A stretch of 64,000 nt of DNA from Lycium barbarum (taxonomy: Eukaryota > Streptophyta > Magnoliopsida > Solanales > Solanaceae), in NCBI RefSeq assembly GCF_019175385.1, contig NC_083342.1, forward strand, positions 117,490,376-117,554,375, written 5' to 3'. The position numbers and the translations under genes are program-made. The notes below the pieces were generated by a model. It was given only the letters and a program-made list of their open reading frames with translations, was not told the DNA's origin and did not search any database. Numbering within the stretch: the first letter of the stretch is position 1; each line of letters opens with the position of its first letter. Below, in pieces: positions 47,247-59,572 of this stretch.

Positions 47247-47734
47247 GTATACTTCGCTAGGCATAAGTTCTGTAACATTTTTATCTTCGGAAACTGAACA
47301 TTTACCTTGCTCAGCACAAGTTTTGTACGAATTAAGTTGTGCGACTTAAGTTGTAAAGTATTTTTCAGATAATGTTGAGTGTTGAAAGTTTTGCCTTTTC
47401 CATCATAAATTGTGTGGATGTGATGAAACATATGCCGAACCTAATCGCTAACTATGCCGAGCAAAATCTAAACTTATGCCTGTTTTCAGATTATGTTGAA
47501 TATTGAAAGTTTTTCCTTGTCCAACATAACTTGTGGGATGGTATGATACATATTCTGAAGCTAAACATTAACTATCCCGCCGAAATTCAGTTTATGCCGT
47601 GCCAAAAGTGCTGAACAACAAAAAATAAAGTTTGAGGGGTAAAATTAAAGACCACCCCGAAATAGGGGCATTTGTGCGAATAACCCTATTACAATATTTA
47701 TATTTTGAGTTTGGGCCCGAGATTATATATATAT
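47247..47734. other. Spacer, no gene
   Basis: Repeated words such as TTATGCC and TGTTGAGTGTTGAAAG / TGTTGAATATTGAAAG suggest an old internal duplication. 47635-47690 resembles an end of the element at 41390 (AAATTAAAGACCACCCCG). Confidence 0.35.
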
Positions 47735-47989
47735 CATTTTAACCTGCATGTAACTTTTAAGATTAAATTGTTTGTTTTGGTGTCAGCATAAATTAAAATT
47801 AGTTACTTTTCCTGAATATATATTGATTTTAGCCTGCATGTAACTTTTAAGATTAAATTGTTTGTTTTGGTGTCGGCATAAATTAAAATTAGTTACTTTT
47901 CCTGAATACCCTTTGTTACAAAATTCATTGTAGAATGAGTAGTTGATAAATATTTTTCGACGAGTAGTTAGTCGTATATGAAATATATG

Positions 47990-48061
<72 letters not shown>

Positions 48062-48206
48062 ATTTTAGCCTGCATGTAACTTTTAAGATTAAATTGTTTG
48101 TTTTGGTGTCGGCATAAATTAAAATTAGTTACTTTTCTTGAATACCCTTTGTTACAAAATTCATTGTAGAATGAGTAGTTGATAAATACTTTTCGACGAG
48201 TAGTTA

Positions 48207-48260
<54 letters not shown>

Positions 48261-49300
48261 ATTTTAGGTTGCATGTAACTTTTAAGATTAAATTGTTTGT
48301 TTTGGTGTCGGCATAAATTAAAATTAGTTACTTTTCCTGAATACCCTTTGTTACAAAATTCATTGTAGGAGTAGTTGATAAATGTTTTTCGACGAGTAGT
48401 TAGTCGTATATGAATTTTCAACTTGCATTGTCATTGGTTGTTTGAATGATCAAGTGGTAAGGTGCAAAGTTTTCCCAACGGTGAAGAACTTCTTGCATGC
48501 TATTGACATACAATGTTACTCCTGTTCATTTCGATTTATTTGTCTTATTTTTGTTTTTAATCTATTTAAAAAAGAATATCTCTTTTTATATTTAATAAAT
48601 AATTTTTTCCAACATCCTACATAACATAGTTAAGACCAATTTTTAAAAAGAGCATTTTAATATATTACACACATCTTCAGTTTAAGACTACAAATTAAAA
48701 GATATTCTTAATTATTTTCTTAAACTTCATGTCGAGTCAAACTAAGACAAACAAATTGAAACGGAGGAAGTACAAATTAGTCGCACCACATATTTACATC
48801 AATTAATAGAAGCGGTTTTGGGATTTAAAATCTATGATTTTTATTGATGGTGAAGCCAGGATTTTCACTAAAGGAAGTGATAACATAAAAGAAATAAACA
48901 CAAGAATAAACCAAGGTGATTCAATATATATACACATAAACTTTTACATACCTATCTAGAAAATGTAAATTTTCCACTAAGGGTTAACAATTGACACCCA
49001 TTAGATAAAGGTGGCTCCTCTATTAGTTCCTACAACGATCTTAAATTAATACTATATAATAAAAATTGGGTGCACAAAGATAAAAATTATTGAGTTTACG
49101 TGAATCCGTAATCAACACTATTGATCCGCCTGTGTCAGTTACTAATATAAAGGTGTTTGTGTATGTAAACTTCTATTTTTAATGATAGCTAAGTGATATT
49201 TTATGTGTGTATATATATATATATATATTTCATTTTAGCCTGAAATTACTTTGAAGGTTAAATTGTTTGTTTTGGTGTAAGCATAAATTAGAGTTAGTGG

Positions 49301-49360
<60 letters not shown>

Positions 49361-50481
49361 ATTTTAGCCTGCATGTAACTTTTAAGATTAAATTGTTTGT
49401 TTTGGTGTCGGCATAAATTAAAATTAGTTACTTTTCCTGAATACCCTTTGTTACAAAATTCATTGTAGAATGAGTAGTTGATAAATACTTTTCGACGAGT
49501 AGTTAGTAGTCTATGAAATATATATATATATATATATATTGATTTTAGCTTGCATGTAACTTTTAAGATTAAATTGTTTGTTTTGGTGTCGGCATAAATT
49601 AAAATTAGTTACTTTTCCTGAATACCCTTTGTTACAAAATTCATTGTAGGAGTAGTTGATAAATGTTTTTCGACGAGTAGTTAGTCGTATATGAATTTTC
49701 AACTTGCATTGTCATTGGTTGTTTGAATGATCAAGTGGTAAGGTGCAAAGTTTTCCCAACGGTGATGAACTTCTTGCATGCTATTGACATACAATGTTAC
49801 TCCTGTTCATTTCGATTTATTTGTCTTATTTTTGTTTTTAATCTATTTAAAAAAGAATATCTCTTTTTATATTTAATAAATAATTTTTTCCAACATCCTA
49901 CATAACATAGTTAAGACCAATTTTTAAAAAGAGCATTTTAATATATTACACACATCTTCAGTTTAAGACTACAAATTAAAAGATTTTCTTAATTATTTTC
50001 TTAAATTTCATGTCGAGTCAAACTAAGGCAAACAAATTGAAACGGAGGAAGTACAAATTAGTCGCACCACATATTTACATCAATTAATAGAAGCGGTTTT
50101 GGGATTTAGAATTTATGATTTTTATTGATGGTGAAGCTAGGATTTTTCACTAAAGAAAGTGATAGCATAAAAGAAATAAACACAAGAATAAACCAAGGTG
50201 ATTCAATATATATACACATAAACTTTTACATACCTATCTAGAAATGTAAATTTTCCACTAAGGGATATCAATTGACACACCCATTAGATAAAGGTGGCTC
50301 CGCTATTAGTTCCTACAACGATCTTAAATTAATACTATATAATAAAAATTGGGTGCACAAAGATAAAAATTATTGAGTTCACGTGAATCCGTAATCAACA
50401 CTAGTGATCCGCCTGTGTCAGTTACTAATATAAAGGTGTTTGTGTATGTAAACTTCTATTTTTAATGATAGCTAAGTGATA

Positions 50482-50541
<60 letters not shown>

Positions 50542-50560
50542 TTTCATTTTAGCCTGAAAT
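47735..50560 (+). repeat. Complex repeat block with (TA)n tracts, R2 and R3
   Basis: A sub-unit beginning TTTTAGCCTGCATGTAACTT recurs at about 47735, 47826, 48062, 48260, 49360 and 49541; shorter variants lie at 49234 and 50547. (TA)n tracts separate units at 47992-48059, 48209-48259, 49302-49359 and 49517-49540. (TC)n plus (TA)n occupies 50487-50541. The larger tandem copies R2 (48262-49205) and R3 (49545-50487) have a period of about 1281 bp and differ at only a few percent of positions. Small identical frames (60 aa) in each are not genes. Confidence 0.88.
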
Positions 50561-51539
50561 TACTTTGAAGATTAAATTGTTTGTTTTGGTGTAAGCATAA
50601 ATTAGAATTAGTTATTTTTCCTGAATAACCTTTGTTTCAACTTAAGGCATCACTTTTTCAAGTATATGTTACGTTGGCGACCTATATTCCTTATTCCTCA
50701 TATAGTCCCTCTTTGAAAACAATCCAATTTTTTTTAAGATACTAGTAAATGTAACCGCGCGAAATATCTCATTACCTTTACAAACTAATTTACTATATTC
50801 GAAAATTGAATATACTATAAAATAGTCTTTTTAAGTGTTAATCCGTTTTATTATTATTATCACTTTTTTCTATAAAAAAAATGTTTGACATTTTATCATC
50901 TTACATAATTAGATCTATCCAAAAAGAAAAACAAATCCCTTAAATTATGGGTAAAAAATATTTTTCCTCTCTAATTTTGCTTTAAAATCAAATACCTTTC
51001 CCAATTTTGAAGAATCGACATTTTCTCCTCCTATTCTATGCTATGTTTATTTTGCCTTCATCATTATCAATCTCATTTATTATATTTTCTTAAATTTTTA
51101 ACTAATTACCCATGTCATTATACAATTTTATATTCTATGTGATATTTATTTTGTTTGACCTTGCTCCTGGTATAACTAATATAAAAAACATTATAACCCC
51201 ATATACATAAAGCAACTATTCCTCTTCTTTTTCCTCTGCCCGTTACTATTGATTTATTTCATCAATAAAAATCAACAAACCTGAAATTAATGTTTATTTC
51301 ATTAAATTTAAATCAGGAACAGAAATTACAGAATTGACATTAAAAGTTTCAAATGAATGTGAAAATCTTACCATCGAATATGCGATCTGAATGAAGTTCC
51401 TCCCATTTATTCCTCATAGTCAATCGTCTTCGTACTACCGCTTTAGTCCATGAAGACTGCAGGAAAGAAGTCGACATCAACTTATTAGTATTCATTCAAG
51501 AACATACAGTTACACAACCCCCGCCTATATAAACATATT
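50561..51539. other. AT-rich spacer, no gene
   Basis: Nothing recognisable as coding, RNA gene or terminal repeat was found. The stretch is pyrimidine-rich around 50940-51250. Confidence 0.35.
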
Positions 51540-51819
51540 ATACTAAAAAACATTGTATTATAAATATATTTTTTATCATACAAACCGGAATTTATATATT
51601 TAGACAACCGATGGTCTCCCTCGGTTTAAACCACGTCCACTCCCAAGGATCTCCTCCGGTCTTGAAAAAGACACCGACCAAAAGACGGAAATTACACTGG
51701 AGTTCAGGATTTTTTGACGGAGTCCGTCGGTTTATCTTCCAAACCATTCTTTTCCGATATTGTCAAATTCGATTTTGCTTCGTTGGTTTTGACCTTCGAT
51801 TTTCCTGTTTTTAGTAGTG
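51540..51819. mobile_element. CACTA relic, same family as 7443-8033
   Basis: The right end CGATTTTCCTGTTTTTAGTAGTG matches the family terminus, and the interior contains GACGGAGTCCGTCGGTTTA. The left end (ATACTAAAAAACATTG near 51541) is degenerate and lacks a clean CACTA. No target duplication could be confirmed. Confidence 0.65.
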
Positions 51820-52507
51820 ATCATATAAGATTTGGTAATCTTGAAAATAAAATAAATTACACGATATAACATGTAAAAATAATCGAATATGCAAAATTTC
51901 TTATTCTAACGGAATACATAACTTAAATACATATCCAATTGAACCCCAAGAAGGAAATAAATATGAAGGAAAAAAGCGATACCTGATAATTTTTGTTCTG
52001 TTTTCATGGCTGCAAAAAAACCACCAATGAAGCTGTAAAAATATGGAGAAGATGGTGTTGGATCTTTGGAGTAAGATCATAAGATATATATTTAATTAAA
52101 TCAACATGCGAAAACAAAAGAAAGTTTGAAGTCATTGTTGCTCGGTGTTGAGAATTTCCTTAGATGCTACAGCCGAGACACAACAATTTTACAAGCTGAT
52201 ATATAGCCAACCTCCATAACTTGCACAACTCTTCTTCTCCTCCATAATCTCTGCCACATGTTTGATGGATTTATTATAATTATTTTAATTAAAAGCTTAT
52301 GTTTTGATATTTGCCGTTTCTTTTTTTCATATTCATCAGGTTAATTATGCATATTAGAATAGTGTTGAGTTGGTCAAGTTAAGGCAGTAATTAATGAGAG
52401 CTATTATACTAAAAAATTGGAAGAAAAGGCCTTATCAGTATTGCCTCAAAATGGAGACGGTATGCGTTACTTTTTCTCCATGATTAAAGAATTGAACATT
52501 GAGCATC
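51820..52507. other. Spacer, no gene
   Basis: AT-rich flank between the CACTA relic and the solo LTR. No supported feature. Confidence 0.35.
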
Positions 52508-53871
52508 TGATGAGTCGTGAAATTACGGGATATTCGATGCTAATTCCTTAAGCTTTTGTGACTCTTTAAGCACTTTTGTTGTTACTTTTTTGTGTATTTA
52601 TGTTGTTTTGTAGGTTAAGATGCCCGGAGAGCATAACGGAGCAAAACGGACCAAAATAGAGCAAAAATAGAACAATCTACACTTTCTGGCAGCATCTGCT
52701 AATAGCACATGCTGCAGCATGTTGAACCCGCGAGTAGCACTTGGTGCAGCATGTTGTGCATGCAGCATCTGCGAATAGCACTTGGTGCAGCATGTTGAAC
52801 CCGCGAGCAGCACTTGGTGCAGCACATGGTGACAGAGAAATTGGCACAACCTGCTACGGTTTTGGCACAACATGCGACTCGCATGTTGCACCTGCGACAC
52901 AACATGCGAGTAGCATGTTGTGCATGAGGGTATTATTGTCCAGATTTTGTTCCCGTTTTTTGAATGATATAAATACTCTTTTAGGGTTTGTAATAGACAT
53001 CTTTGACAGTTTTTCATCAAGCTTTGGAGGCTAGGGTTTCATCTACACCATTGGAGGAGAAGATTGGAGCACCTTAATGAGATATTTCTTAAACCTTTCT
53101 TCAATTCCTTGCTTTGTATTGTATATCTAAGTGTGTCGTATTTATTTTCTTCACTTGAATCTTGTTTATGGAAATATTCTTGATTAAAGTGTTGGATGAA
53201 ACTCTTGTTTTGCTTATGTATTGAATGATTTTTATTGCTATTGAAGTGGGTCTTTGTTGATTTAATTAATCTTGTTCTTTCATGCTTCTTAAGGGATTAG
53301 CTAACCCTAAGACTCGCCCATTTACTTTGATTGAGCTCGGAAGAGGAAATCTAGGTTGGGAAAGATTAATTAACAAGAATTTGGGTCATTAAACTCATCT
53401 AATAACTTGAGCTCGGAAGAGGATAGTTACTTGAGGTTAAATTGATTGTGCCTAATATCACACTCTAAGGCTTGGAAAAGCTTAGAGTGAAATTCATTGA
53501 TTTGGTTGGAAGACTTTCAATGAGATTTTAGAAATCATTATCTATTTACATAAACCCGCTCTTAGTTGTAAAATTGTGAAATACATTGGATCGTTACTTG
53601 AGTGTAATTTCCTTTGTATCCAAACTTGTGGCCATTGATCATTTTACTCGCTTTCTATATTAGTTTATATTTTTGAATTAGTCATAATCTTAATCAAAAA
53701 CCAAAATATTATCTATTGTTTGGCTTTAGCTTAGTTGGTGAAAGTTCCTTACTTTCTTAATCGCCTAACATATTGTTCTCCGTGGGATCGACCCCGACTC
53801 ATAGTTGGGTAAATTATATTGCATACGATCGTGTACACTTTCTCTTTGGGGAGTAGATTTGGACGTTATCA
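52508..53871 (+). mobile_element. Gypsy-type solo LTR, 1.36 kb
   Basis: It starts TGATGAGTCGTG, ends GACGTTATCA, and is flanked by the perfect duplication GCATC (52503-52507 and 53872-53876). The 3' part has CTCCGTGGGATCGACCCCGA, a motif I associate with Athila/Tat-type gypsy elements; that lineage is tentative. A block of GCAGCATGTTG/GCATGTTGTGC words lies at 52688-52930. ORFs in it (for example 52598-53020) are repeat artefacts. Confidence 0.88.
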
Positions 53872-54180
53872 GCATCTAATTGCAATAAGTAACCTTTTAA
53901 TGCCTGTATTGAATTAGTTTTTTTTTCATGATTATATTTCATTTTTAATTAGAAAAATGAGGTAAAATGTCAAAAAATTGACAACAAAGATAAATACCAA
54001 TGGTGGCCATAGAGAGGTGTCACATCACCTTGTCTATGCCTAACTTTATATTATATATAAATTGTTGACCCTGATTATTTCAAAGTGCAACTTAATCGCC
54101 CTGGAGCGAAGCCGACATGTCCTACGTTCATGCACGAAAACCATAACGTCCAAGAACCCCACGCGCCACGACTTCCTATT

Positions 54181-56560
54181 ACTACTATATAGAAGTACCA
54201 GTTGGTGCCTTTTTTCGTCGTCCGTTGTGGTCCTTTTTCGTCGTCCATCGTGGGCCCTTAAAAAAATAATTTTGGGCCCCATATTAAACAGGGCCATAAA
54301 AAAATGTGGGCCCCATATATATTAAATAACAACTAATATTAAAAAAAATTGTGGGCCCCATATTAAACACCAGCCAGTATTAAAAAAAAAAGTGGAAACC
54401 ACCACATTCAAACTCACGGGAAAAAAAAGTGAACCCCATATTAACAAAATCAAACAATATTAAAAAAAAAAAAGTGAATCCTATATTAAAAAAATAAACA
54501 ATGTTAAAAAAAAATTGTGGGCCCCATATTAAACACCAACCAGTATTAAAAAAAAAAGTGAACCCCATATTAACAGAATCAAGCAAAAAAAATTATGGGC
54601 CCCATATATATTAAACAACAACTAATATTAAAAAATAAATCGTGGGCCCCATATTAAACACCAACCAATATTAAAAAAAAAAAAAATGGAACCCACCACA
54701 TCCAAACTAACGGAAAAAAAAAGTGGACCCCATATTAACAAAATCAAGCAATATTAAAAAAAAAAAGTGAATCCCATATTAAAAAAACAAACAATGTTAA
54801 AAAAAAAATGTGGGCCCCATATTAAACACCAACCAGTATTAAAAAAAAAAAAAAAGTGGAACCCACCACATCCAAACTCACGGGAAAAAAAAAGTGGACT
54901 CCATATTAACAGAATCAAGCAATATTAAAAAAAAGAAGTGAATCCCATATTAATAAAACTAACAATGTTAAATAATAAATGCGTAGAAAATCAAACAATT
55001 AAATCAATAATGATGGACTCATTGCCACATGCGTATCAACTCATTAGTGGGAGAAAATGAAATTATTGTACAACAACATACTTAAAATATTTATATATTA
55101 AAATAAGATGGAATTTAATTACTTTTTCATTTTTTCCTTACTCTAATAAACGTGAAAAGAGATTAATGTCATGAAAGAAAAAATAATATTAAATGGAGAT
55201 CAAATAATTAATAAGCTAAATTAGTGAAATTATAATTCTAATTGACGTTTCCTTAAAAAATCGTGTAAAAAACAACATGACAAGTAAAATGAGTTAAACA
55301 AAAAATATTTACTAAAAATTAAAAAATAGAAGTTCTTCATGGCCCCATATTAAACACCAACCAGTATTAAAAAAAAATATATATATTTACTAAAAATTAA
55401 AAAATAGAAGTTCTTCATTTAGATAAAAAATTAAATTTCTACTTTGTTTCATCTTAAATATGTAAAATTAATATAATAATTTGAATTAGAATTATCCAAA
55501 TCAAAATTTGATAAAAAAATTATATGTATTACTTTACTATTACTACTATATAGAAGATCCGGTTTATAGAGGCAAGATCGTCGTCCGTGTTCGGTCCTAC
55601 TTTTTTATTTAAGAGTAAAAAATTTTTTTGTGGCCCCACCCACCTTTTTATTTAAAGGAAAAAAAATGACGTTTTATACTTTATATTACCAACTCTTTTA
55701 AAAAGTATAGATAGAAATACTTTATTATATTTCTATTTTTGTACTATATAGAAGCATCGGTTTACCCATACTTCGTCGACAGTAACTCTTAAAAAAAAAA
55801 AAAAAAAAAACTGGACCCCACCCTCCCCAAACTCATGAAAAAAAAGTAGACCCCACCCTCTCCAAACTCATGAAAAAAAAAGATGGACCCAATATTAAAA
55901 AATAAAAAAAAAGGCAACATCAAAAAAAATAAAAAAATAAAAAAACCACGTGCACCCCATATACTAAAAAATCAAACAATATTCATGTAATTCCCAAAGT
56001 ATGCCCATCAAGTCAATAATAGTGAATTCATTGCCACATGCATATTAACTCATTAGTGAGAGCAAATGAAATTATTACACAACAAAAAATATGGACCTCA
56101 TATTATTACTTTTCTTCAAAATATTTAATTGCTGTATTTGCTATTCCGCCATGTCATTTATTTGTTACGTTTACTAAAATAAATATACTTAAAATATATA
56201 TATTTAAAAAATAAGATACAATTTAATTACTTTTTATTTTTATTCTTACTCTCATAAATGTGAAAAGAGATTAATATCAAATGAAGATCAAATAATGAAT
56301 AAGGTAAATTAGTCAAATTATAATTCTAATTCACATTTCCTTAAAAAACCATGCAAAAGACAACATGACAAGTAAAATGAGTTAAACCGAGAATATTTAC
56401 CAAAAATTAAAAAATAGCATTTCTTCGTTTAAATAGAAAATTAATTTCCACTTTGTTTCGTTTCAAACATGTAAAATTAATTTAATAATTTGAATTAGAA
56501 TTATCCAAATCAAAATTTGATAAAAAATAATAAGTATTTTACACTTTTAAATTAATCAAA
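54181..56560 (+). repeat. Tandemly duplicated ~1.3-kb unit upstream of ERF gene 2
   Basis: Each unit starts ACTACTATATAGAAG (54181, 55542; a third start at 55743), runs into a CCCCATATTAAA/poly(A) array, and ends with a conserved block. That block contains CATTGCCACATGC, GAAAAGAGATTAAT, ACAACATGACAAGTAAAATG and TTGAATTAGAATTATCC (55010-55510 and 56030-56530). The function and type of unit are unknown. Confidence 0.8.
54240..54975 (+). repeat. Degenerate higher-order minisatellite
   Basis: It is an array of ~30-35-bp modules, each a run of A followed by GTGGGCCCCATATTAA or a variant (GTGAATCCCATATTAA, GTGGAACCCACCACAT), in recurring order with a higher-order period of roughly 180-290 bp. A shorter related array is at 55790-55960. 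Confidence 0.85.
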
Positions 56561-56751
56561 TTAAAATTGAAAGTATCAACTGATGCTTAAATATTGTTAT
56601 TATTTTATCTCAAAGAGAGGAAACTAGTTTTCACTAATAAAATAGTTTTCGCTTTTAAAAAACATTAATAAATTTTCGTACCAAACACGAATAAAATAAA
56701 GTTTTAGATATGGAGCACAAACTATAATGTTATATTAATCGTATTTTGAAC

Positions 56752-56754
<3 letters not shown>

Positions 56755-56825
<71 letters not shown>
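56755..56825. repeat. (AT)n microsatellite in the ERF gene 2 promoter
   Basis: About 70 bp of uninterrupted AT dinucleotide ends about 205 bp upstream of the ERF start codon and about 92 bp upstream of the probable TATA box. Confidence 0.95.
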
Positions 56826-56829
<4 letters not shown>

Positions 56830-56917
56830 CACTATCTAAATACAATTACATATACATAAATACACTATAATCCGAAGTGTTGGGCCCGTACACAACATGC
56901 ATAAGCCATCTAGTACT

Positions 56918-56925
56918 TATATATA
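56918..56925 (+). promoter_or_regulatory. Probable TATA box of ERF gene 2
   Basis: TATATATA lies 112 bp upstream of the ATG at 57030, almost the same distance as the TATA box of ERF gene 1 from its ATG. A pyrimidine-rich stretch (TTTTTCTCTCCC, 56937 onward) follows at the likely start site. Confidence 0.5.
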
Positions 56926-57029
56926 CGCATCATCATTTTTCTCTCCCTTGCCACACTGAAAAGTGCCCCTATCAAGAAAAGGAGAAAAAGAAAAACTCAT
57001 TTCGTGTTCCCTTATAATCAAAGATCATC

Positions 57030-57716
57030 ATGCAGGGAATATCATTAGATTTTGAGCTTAATTTTCTTGATACCATGCAGCATCTCTTCAATGATCCTGA
57101 CTTTACCCAAATCTATTCTGAATTAAACACATTCAATAACATCCTCCCAGCCCCTAAACACTCAAATTCTGATCAAAACACCTTACTATTTCCACAAAAC
57201 GTTGTTCAACTCAATCAAGAAAATCAAGATATCCCAATAGTACAAGAGACAACAGAAAAAACGGAGCCAATACCATTGGAGAGGAAAAAATACAAAGGAG
57301 TGAGGAGAAGGCCATGGGGAAAATATGCTGCAGAAATAAGGGATCCTGAAAGAAAAGGCGCTAGGCTTTGGCTAGGGACATATGAGACATCCGAGGATGC
57401 AGCATTAGCTTATGATAGAACCGCATATAGGCTGCGTGGTTCAAGAGCCGTACTGAATTTTCCGCACTTGATTGAATCCAATGTTACTGAGATTAATAGA
57501 GTGATGCCGAGGAGACGTCCGCGTTCGCCTGATATTTGTTCGTCTAATTCGGAGTTTTCATCTTCTTCTTCTTACTTAGGAGATAATCTGAATAATAATG
57601 TGGATGGGCCGAGTTCGAAGAGGAGGAATGTTCAGCTAATTAATAGCTTAGCTACGGCCAATTTGGATAGTCAAACTATCAAGGAGAGATGTTTGACTTC
57701 TAATTATTTTGCCTGA
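57030..57716 (+). CDS. ERF-type AP2/ERF transcription factor (group IX-like)
   Basis: Intronless 228-aa protein. The AP2/ERF domain is at about residues 88-146 ([18 protein letters not shown] ... RAVLNFP) with the ERF-type Ala and Asp and the core [19 protein letters not shown]. The N-terminus starts [21 protein letters not shown], an acidic, Phe/Leu-patterned stretch likely to act in activation. After the domain come a basic patch PRRRPR (160-165), a Ser run (about 174-181) and the motif [14 protein letters not shown] (195-208), also found in the ERF gene at 2052. The two proteins are clearly paralogous in domain and C-terminus but diverged elsewhere. It should act in the nucleus on GCC-box-like promoters. 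The promoter holds an (AT)n tract. Targets are unknown; a role in jasmonate- or stress-linked metabolism is only inferred from the family. Confidence 0.93.
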   Translation: MQGISLDFELNFLDTMQHLFNDPDFTQIYSELNTFNNILPAPKHSNSDQNTLLFPQNVVQLNQENQDIPIVQETTEKTEPIPLERKKYKGVRRRPWGKYAAEIRDPERKGARLWLGTYETSEDAALAYDRTAYRLRGSRAVLNFPHLIESNVTEINRVMPRRRPRSPDICSSNSEFSSSSSYLGDNLNNNVDGPSSKRRNVQLINSLATANLDSQTIKERCLTSNYFA

Positions 57717-58157
57717 ATGAAGACGAAAAAGAGGTAACACTTAATTACATGCGACTATTGTTGATGTGGTTCCTCATGTATTGTCTAAATCTTATACTTT
57801 TGGAAGCTTAACTAAGATCAAGAGAGTCATACTCTCATCCTCTTTATAGTGACCTTTGGTCCAAATTTTTGTGAACTTTTTAACACTAGGCCTTGGTTAT
57901 CAAGAATTGAAGCAAAGGGCATGTCCTTTACTTTACAAATTGTATATGAGGTTAGACACTTCATACCTCGAGCGCATGTATTCTCTTTTTGGTTATTAAT
58001 ATACAAGGTAGGGGTCCGGCCTAACCCCCCCACCCTGAAGGTGGCTTTAAATTAGAAAAAAAAAAACAACAACAACAGTAGAAATCTTCGTTCAAAACAA
58101 GGCTGAGCGTCACCATGAAAAAGTATACGCATAACTTGGATCATAAGGTCAAGTTTT

Positions 58158-58234
58158 AGGGATCCGACTCCTCTCCATTTCTCTTCTCTCCATTTCCCCA
58201 AATTCTTACTTGGATAGATGACATGTGTTCTATT
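58158..58234 (+). repeat. Inverted-pair repeat, copy A
   Basis: GGATCCGACTCCTCTCCATT ... TTCTTACTTGGATAG is repeated in inverted orientation at 62104-62178 with about ten differences. No terminal structure was found, so the element type is unknown. Confidence 0.7.
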
Positions 58235-58302
58235 TTAATACTAGATTAGGTTGGCCCGTGTTATAAATTTGAAACTCATAATTTCTTTTGGTTTTTCATT
58301 CG

Positions 58303-58425
58303 ATGTTCGGTATTCGCTTTGGAATCGACTAATTTGTATCCATATTAGAAAGTCCCACTGTTAAGGGAAAACACTTCTTACTAAAAGTGATTCCATATTC
58401 AGGGCTCAAACCTCAGATCTCAAAA
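58303..58425 (-). repeat. SINE fragment, antisense
   Basis: It shares GTTCGGTATTCGCTTTG and following bases with 2990-3100. In reverse orientation it includes GAGGTTTGAGCCCTGAATAT, which resembles a tRNA-derived B box. It is decayed and starts about 590 bp past the stop codon of ERF gene 2. Confidence 0.55.
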
Positions 58426-58429
58426 GTTA

Positions 58430-59572
58430 ATGATGAAGAAATACTTAACACTTCATTACAACCTTTGATAGTTTTTGTCAGTTAAATATTGCGTTAAACA
58501 ACTAAAAGTCAACCTATAATACTAATTCATCTATCTCGAACGAGAACTATTTTAATAGATAAATTTTGAGCATACACTATATTTATCATGGATTTGTCTA
58601 CAACACTATCAAAATTTAGCTAAGACAATATTAATATGAAGATTAGTAGCCTTAGTGATAATAACAAAATAGGCGCAATATAATTGGTCGAGAAGTCTAA
58701 CAATAATTTTGATAGAGCATTTCTTGATTTATTTGTGACATCCTCTTATAAAAGCGAAGTACGCTTCTTTCTATCATTTGAATATTATTGAAATCATCCA
58801 ATGGACATCTTCATGAACAATTATCATTTGCTAAAGTTAAATAAATCTTCAATTTTAATGCTCTTGTAACTTATTTCATTGTGTTTCGTAAAAGATTTAA
58901 TTGCAAGTTTATCAAAGTTTGAAGAACGAATACTCTATGTGCAGGCGACACTTCACTTTTGTATAACAAAGAAGGTTATAAACTTGTAAGTTTTTAAAAA
59001 TTCTTTAGTTATTCATCTTGAATTTTTATTTGCTAAAAAAATATTGTTGGTCAATTAATTGTTAGATTTTTAAAATGGAGTTTTTTTTGTTAGGGTATAC
59101 ATTTATGTGAATATTATTATAACTATTTGAAGTACAGAATAAATATCTATATTTATAAAATTTGCATTATTATTTTAAAATACAAATTTCATATATTTTC
59201 TTAAAATTTGTGAAGAGACTGTGAAGTATTTAATAATAGAAGGATTGCGCAGCTAGAAATATGTAAAATCGTCCATCGGCCCTGAACGACTGAGACTCCC
59301 GCGCAGACGCAGTAGGAGCGTATTGAGACTGTATTCGTCTATGAAAGGAGCACTCATGCATATGCCTTTCCGTTTTTCTTACCTTTTGATATTTTATTAA
59401 AAGTTTCTCAAACAAACTCTACATTATAATAATATGAAAGAACTTTATTATACTTCATGTAATCTTTTTTGGATTATTTTTTTCTTCAGATTTGTTGATC
59501 AATTCTATTAAAATATAAATGGATGTTTCGGTAGATTACTCGGGTTCAGCTCAAACTCATTGGTATATTAAG
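58430..59572. other. AT-rich spacer, no gene
   Basis: No supported coding or RNA feature. A small GC-richer island at 59260-59360 gives a spurious 61-codon frame. Confidence 0.35.

Noticed and set aside
48161..49905. Duplicate 60-86-codon frames in segments R2 and R3
   Set aside because: They are identical because the DNA is duplicated. They contain (TA)n-encoded Tyr-Ile runs and no domain.
52598..53020. 140-codon Cys/His-rich frame on the - strand
   Set aside because: It is produced by the GCAGCATGTTG repeat block in a solo LTR. The Cys/His pattern follows the DNA repeat.
13741..57716. A functional biosynthetic cluster of ERF regulators plus a P450
   Set aside because: The P450 has at least five inactivating lesions and no other enzyme gene is present, so only regulators remain.
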